Origin: Luzula sylvatica
Lineage: Eukaryota > Streptophyta > Magnoliopsida > Poales > Juncaceae
Reading direction: 5' to 3'
Length of the DNA: 64,000 bases
NCBI GenBank assembly: GCA_946800325.1
Contig: OX326958.1
Span: 21,278,414 to 21,342,413 of the forward strand
Numbering within the stretch: position 1 is the first letter of the stretch; each line of letters starts with the position of its first letter. Positions 55,690 through 64,000 of the stretch are shown piece by piece. Below the pieces are notes generated by a model. It did not search any database, was not told the origin of the DNA, and saw nothing but the letters and a program-made list of their open reading frames with translations. Both the position numbers and the translations under genes were made by a program.

Positions 55690-56090
55690 ATGTGAAGCAA
55701 GTGGGACAACTGTCTCAATCGAGCAATCAAGCCTCAGCCTACTCCCCCCTATCTTTCCCGAACACGAGGCCATAAGAGAAAAATGCATAGAACTCCTCGG
55801 AATTGAGGGCTTTCGAGAACTCGATCATGCAGCCGGAAGTGCCGCAGCAGCCAAATCCGGCACTACTCACACTCTGGAGCCTCGCCCCACCATCAATGGA
55901 GAAAGATGCCCTAGCCCCATACATCTTCTCAGGTACAAACCCCCCCTCCTCAGATCTGCCAAGCGCTGCAGATGATCGCCACAGGAGAAGGGACACAAAA
56001 AACGGCCGCACGAGATTTGACGGTGGTAGTACGTCAGTCCAGCGTGGCAATACCACCTACCAATTACGATCAGACGAGGGGAGCGGGAGA
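55690..56090 (+). pseudogene. LINE ORF1 remnant
   Basis: The frame reads SSELRAFENSIM, then NPALLTLWSLAPPSMEKD, then ALAPYIFSG. It aligns with ORF1 of the LINE at 3354-9019 (TELRVFEESS, NQALLMLWSLAPPSKEKD, IAPIVFG). Stops interrupt it upstream. The open frame 55416-55775 just before it (MEKIKLIVVTSTLNVV) may be the preceding part; I cannot place it. It belongs to an older, different L1-type copy in plus orientation. Confidence 0.75.
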
Positions 56091-56224
56091 AGAGGGCGTG
56101 CTGAACGAGGAAGCAAGTGCGGTATGGAAGAGGCTCGCATTTAATGAAGAAGACATGGAGAAGACAAAGGGAACAGCTCACATTATTCCTCTGCAAGGTA
56201 TCCTTGAGCCCCTTTAATATCAAC

Positions 56225-57163
56225 TAGGATCATGCCCGCGACTACGCTGCGATGTATTAAATCTTTTTGTTTATCACAAGTATTCTTGTGGTATTACACG
56301 ACCTACAAAAAGTATTTGTTCCAAATTATAATATTGCTAAAATTATATATATCGTAACAGAAAGATGACTTTAGCAAGGTAATATCACAATGTCACATTA
56401 TAACATAAGCATAGAAATCATAATTGACTATTCTCAGTCATCAAAACAAAAAGAACATTTCACAATGAAATAAAAGAAATCAAAGTAGTCAATACTGTAA
56501 CAATTGTTCTTAAAATGAAGTTGCGAAGGTTAGTTGGACATGTGATAATGTTTCAAACCAAATAACCAATGATTTTTTTGGTTCTCTTTCATGTTTTTAG
56601 TGCGTCACTGGTACGTGTGTGTATACTTCATATAGGACATTAATTTAAATAACTATATTTATCTCTTAATAACAGCACATGTATTTATTTTAATAGCACA
56701 TTTATTTATTTTCTAATTACAATGCATAACGCATAATTTTTTTGCTTGTATAAAAATGTAACTCAACTAAAGATAATAGGACCACAAATACTTAAGTTTT
56801 ATTTTGCAATAAATTATTCTACACTATATAGATAAATATAATCATGATACATAAGTGTAATTAAAAATTGATAACGGGCCACAAATAATTTAGTTTTAAT
56901 TTGCATTATTCTACATTAAACAATAATAATCATTTCACTTAAACAATGTATACTAACAAGTTCCATCATTCTACAATATAGTAATAGCACTTAAATTTAT
57001 ATCCTAACTTAGATTCTATTTTCCAAAACATAAATTATGTCTATATAAACAAAGTTGCTCAAAGTAACTTTTCTTAATCAGGACAACTCAATGTGTGCTT
57101 TCTACAAATATTGAACTGAAGTACGGGAAAAAAACGATCACATTGTATCCTTCAAACAAAACA
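56225..57163. other. Intergenic, AT-rich, nothing recognised
   Basis: No coding frame, repeat structure or RNA gene was seen. Confidence 0.5.
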
Positions 57164-57947
57164 ATACACTACTACAAAAAATGCAATTAGGGACAAACGT
57201 GTTTAGTCCCTAAAACCCCGTCTGGAGTCGCTGTAGATCTTTAGGGACTATATTTAGTCGTTATGACTTTGTCATAACAGGCCCGACGCAGCAAATCAGG
57301 GTGACAAAAGTTTTTTTTTGCATTTAGTCCCTATAAGACACCTTTCTTGGGACAAGATTAATTTCCAATTTTTTCCTCCGTTTTCTGGGGTAGTCCCTGA
57401 AGATGAACTTTCAGTGTTGAGTTTTGGTCGTGGAAAATGTTGTTTATGAGACTAAATGTGGTTCCCAATTATTGTTGTTCTGTGACTAGACTTTGTTTCT
57501 GAATATTCATTTTATGGTACAAATGTTTGCTTCTGAAGATATATTATATGTAGCTAAATTTTGTCTTTATTATGTTGTTTATGTGACTATCTGTTGTCTC
57601 CAAATATAATATTAATGTGACAAATGTTAGTCCTTGAATGTACTCTTTCGTGAATGATATTGGTGTCTGAATGGTTCTTTCTGAGACAAAATTTAATTCC
57701 TAAATATTGTACTACTGTGACAACAGACTCTTTTAGTCCCTTAAAACAATATATATTATAATATTAATTAATAAAATATGAAAATTAAATTTTGGCCATT
57801 TAAATAAAACAAAAAATATCTTTAAATAACACATAATCATTTCATTATTACAACACTAACTCAAGTACTAGAAGAAAAAAAACACCCGATAATGTCAAAG
57901 TAACAAAATATAAAATCTTCAACATTAGTATCTTGATCTTCATCATC

Positions 57948-58130
57948 TCATTCAATGACGATAGACCTCTTGTCAGGGTAATCCAATGTCGAATATTCAT
58001 CATCGTCATCCACAAGTTCTATAAGCTTCTCGAGATTCACCGTCCATCCATTCAGCACGACATTACTATCCTTCTCGGTCCGGAAGGAAATGACTCCCAT
58101 TGGACTGTCTATTTTCGCTATCAACGCTTT
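57948..58130 (-). pseudogene. Minus-strand coding remnant near the CACTA left end
   Basis: An open segment ending at TGA 57948-57950 reads [20 protein letters not shown], then [20 protein letters not shown], then [19 protein letters not shown]. It could be the C-terminus of the element's own transposase or accessory protein, or of a captured gene. I do not recognise it with certainty. Confidence 0.4.
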
Positions 58131-59456
58131 CTATACAACCATCTCTGGCAAATACTTCTTCATGTCCTAACAAATCAGGGGCATTTACGTAAATATGAGA
58201 AATTAAATGGCTTGTTGAAACTTGAAAGTTCGACGGAATACAAACCTCTACCCTCAGGCAGAGGAGTTCGGAAGGACTCTTTAACGTAATCCTTGAATAA
58301 TAGTTCGAGACCACCAAAATATTATGTCCAAAACTTCATGTTAATAGAAATAAAAATTTTAAAAGGGTAAATATGATATTTTGGATTTTGAAAATAGGGT
58401 TTATACTTTATACATGTTTGACGATGCAGAGTTTCTAATATCAAGAAGCCTTGTCAGCCAAAGAACCGCCGAGTAAAACCAAATCAAATGTACCAGCAAA
58501 GAGATCCTGGGAGCTTCAATTTCTAAATTTCCTTAATAATCTCCACAAACATAATTTGAACAAAATAAGAAAAAATATCCAGCAAAGAGAACCAAAGCAA
58601 ATAGAAGCAAGTAATCAAATACTAACTGCTAAATCAAGGTCCTTACTGAGTGAATGAAGCGGTATTAGAAGCAGTGCCAACCAAAAAAAAACTTGATGAT
58701 GATCCATAGCAACGACACATTATCTCTCTCCTGAGGGGCAAGTACAATGACAGGTAAGAATGAACTCGCTCCTTGTTTCTACATAAATAATAAAGAAATT
58801 AATTAATTAATTTGTTTTTATCAAAAAATGGATTGAAAATATAATAAATAAATTAATAACATAAAATATAATGGCCAGCCATTATTCAATTGGATTATAT
58901 TCTTGCAGTAATGCATATAATTTACAAAATAATAGTTTTTCAAAATAAATGTGTGGTTGTTAAAAAATGTTCTATATTTAGTAAAATGATATTTCTAAAA
59001 ATATTTTATTTCCCAAATAGAAATCACATGTTTGTTTGTGAACGAAATGAAAAGATTATACATGTTGTTTTATTTTCATTTATCAATATTTTTTTCAAGA
59101 TAAATTTACATTTTTCAATTCTTTTAGTGCCAATATACCATTTTTAAGATCAATATGACATTTTAAGTGTTCGTATTTTTTTACCGGTGTTCGGACATCA
59201 TTTTCAATGTCAATACATCACTTTCACGATTAATATATTATTTTTAGTGTCAATGTATCGTGTTCCATGTAATAGGTATCGATGTCTTAACTTTTGAATT
59301 GTTAATATTATGTTTTAGGGTCGATATATCATTTTCAAGATCAATATAATATTTTTGATTGCATTTTATTAATTTAGAGATGTATTTCACAATCTTTTAT
59401 AGATATATATTGCATTATATTTGACAAATTTTTTTATATACTAATTTAGAGAAGAA

Positions 59457-60240
59457 AATTAATTATATTGTATTTTATTTTAAAATAATATATTATATTA
59501 TATCATATCATATTATATGATATAATATTGTATTATACTATTTATATTATATATCATATAATATAATATTGTATTGTATTATGTCGTTTTATATTACATT
59601 GTATTATATTATATTATATTATATTGTATTGTACTATATTATATTATATGGTACTATATTATATTATACTATTATAATATATATCATACCATATACTATA
59701 TTATATTATCTTATAATATATTACCATGTACTATGTTATATTATATTAATATTATATTGTATCGTATCATATGCTATTGTATTACACTATATCATACCAT
59801 ATAAAAATAGATTATATTATATTATATTTTATCATATCATATTGTATTGTATTATATTGTATTGCTCTGTATTACATTATATTATATTGTGTTATATTGT
59901 ATTTCATTATATTATACTATAGTATATCATATTCTATCATATCGTATTATATTTGTTGCGTTGCACTGTATTTTAATGTATTGTATTGTATTTCATCATA
60001 TTATATTAATGTATTGTATTGTATTTCATCATATTATATTATACAAAATTATATCGTATCATATTATATCGTTTTGTATTGTAATACACTATATTATATT
60101 ATATGATATAGTATAATATATATTATATTATATTATATTATATTATATCATATCATATTATATCATATCATATGATATGATATTGTATTATACTATACTA
60201 TACTATACTATATCATACCGTATCATTTATTGTATTTTAT
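59457..60240. repeat. TA-rich pentanucleotide-like array
   Basis: About 780 bp of TATAT/TATTA/TATCA units with interspersed TTGTA. It generates long Tyr/Ile/Leu open frames that are composition artefacts. Confidence 0.9.
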
Positions 60241-61124
60241 TATATTGCGCTTCACTAAATTATTAAATTGAACATTGTCAAAAATCTAAAATTCCATATT
60301 TACCCCTCAAAACTAGAAATAGCATATATACCTCTTTATAAATCAGAAAATATGGCATTTTCCCTTTTAAAAATATGAAATATCTTATTTACCATTTATA
60401 AATAAATAAAAAATGTATCTCACAAAATATGAACATAATTATTTTCCTTTTTTGTAATTCCTTCTCTTTCTTTGAATGAAAACACATCATTTTTTTTATT
60501 TCATGTCCGTAGGTTATTTTCATTAATTCGATTCAAAAGAGTCGCATCAAATTAGAAATATTCAATGAATATTTTTGAAAACACATTACCATTTTTGTTT
60601 ATAAAAATACAAATGAATATTAGATTTAATTACACCAAAATAAATAAATATTAAATTTATGATATTTTTAGTACACTTGCATGATATGTTATGCTAGCAT
60701 GTGGATCTAGTCAAATAACAGATAATATATGGTTTTGGCCAAATCATCTGTACTTCAAAGCCACGTCATGTGGATCTAATTTTCTGATGATCTTATCTCC
60801 TCGAGACTCATTTGCATAGTGACCCTCGAGTTCATCAGCATCACACCTACAAAACAAACAAAATAATTACCAAACTTCTTGGATCTCTTTGCCATTTTGC
60901 ACTTTCACCAAAACATTCATTCTTAACAAGAAAGTCACAAAAAAATTCAGTCCAAAAACATAAACAAAAATGAAGTAATCTGAGAAAAAAAATCAAAACA
61001 AATCATTGCGATTTTGAAATTACCACCGAAATCCAAGATTACCATTTAAAAATAAAATAAAAAATCATTGCAAATAAATTGGTATCGGTCGTCACGTCAG
61101 TTATGGTACCAAAATATCATGTAA

Positions 61125-61216
61125 TTATCTCGGGCCTCTTTCCAACAGTCTTGCCAGGAAGCCAGAGGCATCAATTAAGATCCAATGTACCAACTACTAT
61201 TCTTTCTTCTCCATCC
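61125..61216 (-). pseudogene. Captured GNAT-acetyltransferase-like exon
   Basis: The minus strand reads DGEERIVVGTLDLN, stop, CLWLPGKTVGKRPEI. The pattern VVGTLDLNQCLWLP is one I associate with plant GCN5-related N-acetyltransferase proteins, where it lies before the acetyl-CoA-binding motif. Here Gln is replaced by TGA. It lies inside the CACTA element, so it is read as a transduplicated gene fragment. The family call is from memory of the motif. Confidence 0.5.
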
Positions 61217-61594
61217 TCAATAAACCAAAAATTACAAAAAAGTATGATCAAACATATGTAATATTGAAAAAATAAAATTCAATAGAAAAAAGGGAAGGAA
61301 GAAAGAAGTACCTTACGTTCAGAAAAAATATAATTAGCCGAATTTAAGAATGTGAAATGGGAAGAATCGCATTAATGCGAGCAGCTCTTTTAGAAGCAAT
61401 CAGTTTTCCAAAAAATCTGTACAAACCAAAACCCCATATTTTTCAACAGCAATTTAAATAAAAAATTACCATTTATGATCTTCTCAAATAATCCTGAAAT
61501 GGAGATGTCCATTTATCATTTTAACACCACTATTGATTCATGAACTGTATTATCGAGAGACGAGTAAATGATAGTGACCTGGATTGATACCTTG

Positions 61595-61830
61595 ACAAGA
61601 AATAATTTGACAGAATGGATCGAGTTTCACGGAGAGAACGAAGCCGTCGAAGGAGAGCAATATGCATTTCAATGACCTGAGATTCCTCAATCTGATCAAT
61701 TAATAAAGTATTTACATAAATCAATTACCTACATGAGTTTATCATCTTCGTGTGTCCATCCATTTGCAGAAATTGAGGCAACTTGATTCAAAAACACTTT
61801 TATTCTCGACAACTCCCTCTCAGGCATCTT
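61595..61830 (-). pseudogene. Coding-like segments of unknown origin in the CACTA element
   Basis: Two minus-strand pieces: about 61831-61734 (MPERELSRIKVFLNQVAS, ISANGWTHEDDKLM) and about 61696-61595 (IEESQVIEMHIALLRRLRSL, RETRSILSNYFLSR), the second preceded by CAG and followed by GTATCA. They may belong to the same captured transcript as 61125-61216. Not recognised. Confidence 0.35.
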
Positions 61831-62034
61831 CTTCTTCTCCTAAATTACCAGAGATGGCTTGTGTCTTGCCCTAAATAACCAGTCAAAAAACGAAATTAAA
61901 CAACAAAAAATGTAATTAACAATAAAAATAAAAACTGACTAGTACAAAAACCAAATTAAGAGTAAAAAACGAAATTGACAGATGTAATAAAATTGTTTGC
62001 TACGGAGAAAATGGCCATGATATGGGGAGTTTAC

Positions 62035-62190
62035 CTTCTCGTCGCTCTCAGCCTGTGTTCTCAGACGATTTGCCGCCGATTTCCGAGTTGCGAGAAGAGA
62101 TGAGTGCTGGCAGAGAAAGTGGCCAGGAGAAGGGTTTAACTTCTCGTTGCTCTCAAGACGTGTTCTGAGGCGTTTTATCGCCGCCCTCAT
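62035..62190 (-). pseudogene. First coding-like segment at the CACTA right end
   Basis: ATG at 62190 starts MRAAIKRLRTRLESNEKL, and the frame ends TQAESDEK before GTAAAC. The peptide contains an internal duplication (RLRTRLESNEKLN.P..GHF and RLRTQAESDEKVN.P..GHF), matching repeated DNA AACTTCTCGTTGCTCTCA / CCTTCTCGTCGCTCTCA on the plus strand. Confidence 0.4.
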
Positions 62191-63021
62191 TTGGGTTTCA
62201 AAATTCTCCTTTGGCCGTGCGAGAGGGGAAGAGAAAGGGAATAAAGACTCAGAAGAACGAACATGAGAGAGAAAGAAAGTGAGCTGTAATGGATTTAATT
62301 ACTGAAATATGTTTTAGAGGTAAATTTCCCTCCAATATTTTTGCTAATTAACATTGACAAAATAATTTTAGAGGGAAATTTCCCTCCAATATTTTTACTA
62401 ATTAACATGAAAAGACAATTAGAGGGAAAATTCACATATTAGTTCTCATGAAGACTAAAATGATATATTAATTTCTACCTAAAAATTAATATATCTCAAA
62501 TTAATTATGATTAGTATTAAATTAATTTATTGGGTTCACGATGTTAGGACAAAATATTGACGACTACATATTGTCTCCAAACCAATGGCGACCAAAAACT
62601 TATTTTAGAGACGGACTACGTCGGTTCCTAAATTATTTTTTGTTGAATTGAATTAATACTTGTCTAAATTAATTATAATAGTATAAAATTAATGTATGAC
62701 CATATATATATCACGCAAGGCATTCCATATAATTTACAACAATCAACGGCCAACTTTCGTCCCAATTATTTTTTATTTTATAAGTAACCTATTTTGAGAC
62801 TATTGTTTGTCACAAAATGTACGGACTTAAAATCTTAATTTTCTTTTGTGACAACTGTAGTATCAAAACAAAATCTTTGTCCCAAGAAATATAACTGTTT
62901 TGGGACAAAGCAAAATGTGCTCCTAATAACCAACATACAGAGACTAAATATACTTAGTCGCTAGGATTTTCGAAGCTAATGAGACTTTTTGTAGTAGTGA
63001 TAGCTGAAAAATAAACAACCA

Positions 63022-63475
63022 TAGCTGAAAAAGAAATGATTTAATGATAAATATCTCAGGGGCAAAATCGTAAATACTGAAAAAACTGAAATACTCACCT
63101 CAAAATGGTGGTTCTGAGTCCTACTTCATATTCACGCCGACAATCATAGCTGAAAATAAATGATACAATCAGAAATATCTCAGGGGCAAAATCGTAAATA
63201 CTAAAAAAATTGAAATACTCGTCACAAAATGGTGGTTCCGAGTCCTAATTCATATTCACGCCGACAATCATAGCTGAAAAATAAATGATACAATCATAAA
63301 TAATCAGGGGTAAAATCGTAAATACTGAAAAAATGAAATACTCACCACAAAATGGTGGGGTTCCGAGTCCTACTTCATATTCGCACCAATAATCATAGCT
63401 GAAAATTAAATGATATAGTCATAAATATCTCAGGGGCATAATCGTAAATTCCGAAAACAACTGAAATACTCACAA
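63022..63475. repeat. Four tandem copies of an approximately 125-bp unit
   Basis: Units begin TAGCTGAAA at 63022, 63147, 63271 and 63396, and contain TCTCAGGGGCAAAATCGTAA and GGTGGTTCCGAGTCCTA. The last copy is truncated and a partial TAGCTGAAAAATAAA lies at 63001. The array starts right at the border of the CACTA element. Confidence 0.9.
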
Positions 63476-63479
63476 CAAA

Positions 63480-64000
63480 AAACTGAAATATCTCTCTTAT
63501 ATTGCTGTTTCAAAATCTGCAGATTTATTCATAGCATGCCTAAACGAAAAGAAGACACAAAAAAAGGATGTAAATAGAAATACGATAATTTAAGGATATA
63601 TATGAAATAAAAATGCATACCTGTCGCTTCAATCTTTCAATTTAAATTTGTACACATACAAAAGGGCATAAATGTAATTTCAAGTAAATTACCTCTTTGA
63701 ATGTAGAGGGAGGGAATTGCTTAGAAAATTGAAAAATAAGTTTCGGTGAGAATGAATTGCATGTATACAAATATAAAATGGATCCATATTGTTTGTCTAC
63801 AATATTTGCAGTTGAATGTAAACATACATGTAATTTACCAAAATACCCTTCATCAATGAGGGTTTTGAGTTTAGGAAAACAAAGATTATTTGTTAATGAT
63901 GACATGCTTATTTGGGTTTTATCGAAGAAGGGCCAAAAATTTCGGTCCATCGACCTTCAAGAATCGACATCATAAAATTTGCATCAATCCTGAAGTTACA
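63480..64000. other. Window end, nothing recognised
   Basis: AT-rich sequence with short opposing open frames only; no supported gene. Confidence 0.5.

Larger units (their letters stand above)
57167..62999. mobile_element. CACTA (EnSpm/CMC) element, 5.8 kb, with captured sequence
   Basis: Ends CACTACTACAAAAA and its exact inverse TTTTTGTAGTAGTG, with a 3-bp target duplication ATA (57164-57166 and 63000-63002). Subterminal AGGGAC/GTCCCT and TTTAGTCCCT motifs repeat at both sides. I see no intact transposase. The interior holds minus-strand coding-like fragments (57948-58130, 60740-60845, 61125-61216, 61595-61830, 62035-62190), short degenerate TGTCAATATATCA-type repeats (59100-59350) and a long TA-rich array (59457-60240). 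The minus-strand pieces have splice-like borders, as in elements that duplicate host genes. Confidence 0.9.

Noticed and set aside
59569..60116. Several long open frames rich in Tyr, Ile and Leu
   Set aside because: They are produced by the TATAT/TATCA low-complexity array and overlap in all frames; composition artefact.

Overview
This window is nuclear DNA of a flowering plant, most likely a eudicot. The evidence is GT-AG introns in AT-rich sequence, malectin-like/LRR receptor kinases of the plant LRR-VIII-2 type, a plant remorin, and a dense load of plant-type transposons (L1-type LINE, CACTA, hAT, MULE-like, Helitron, MITEs, Ty3 gag debris). I see no bacterial genes, rRNA, tRNA or CRISPR array.

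Layout. 1-2945: 3' two-fifths of a receptor-like kinase gene (RLK-1, + strand), cut by the window edge. 3354-9019: a nearly intact LINE on the - strand. 9700-17914: RLK-2 (+), a complete 25-exon gene whose sequence from 14916 onward is a near-identical tandem copy of the RLK-1 region. Positions 18316-18330 keep the empty LINE target site, so the LINE inserted after the duplication. 19408-21012: an uninterrupted remorin gene. 21460-24325: a MULE-like element carrying an EF-hand fragment. 25642-27594: a short CACTA element. 29030-29190: a nuclear copy of mitochondrial nad2. 31728-42558: RLK-3 (-), a complete 25-exon diverged paralog with hAT, MITE and foldback elements in its introns. 42734-43744: a hAT-like element. 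45004-49307: a Helitron inserted in a Ty3 gag remnant, with its 5' end amplified as four 236-bp tandem copies. 51412-57163: MITEs, a second small Helitron, an RLK-3 3' fragment and a LINE ORF1 fragment. 57167-62999: a 5.8-kb CACTA element with captured gene pieces, including a GNAT-acetyltransferase-like exon.

How the genes relate. RLK-1, -2 and -3 form one local receptor-kinase cluster: tandem copies in direct orientation plus one inverted paralog. Summing the exons by hand gives 3060 bp for RLK-2 and 3066 bp for RLK-3, both divisible by three with all intron phases matching, so both look functional. RLK-1 is intact as far as it can be seen. The rest is mainly a record of nested transposition. 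I found no convincing new biochemical system. The most unusual structures are the Helitron with a tandemly amplified 5' end, the two transposons with captured host-gene fragments, and a set of near-palindromic repeats upstream of RLK-2.

All coordinates and comparisons were read by eye. Family names rest on recognised motifs, not on database searches.
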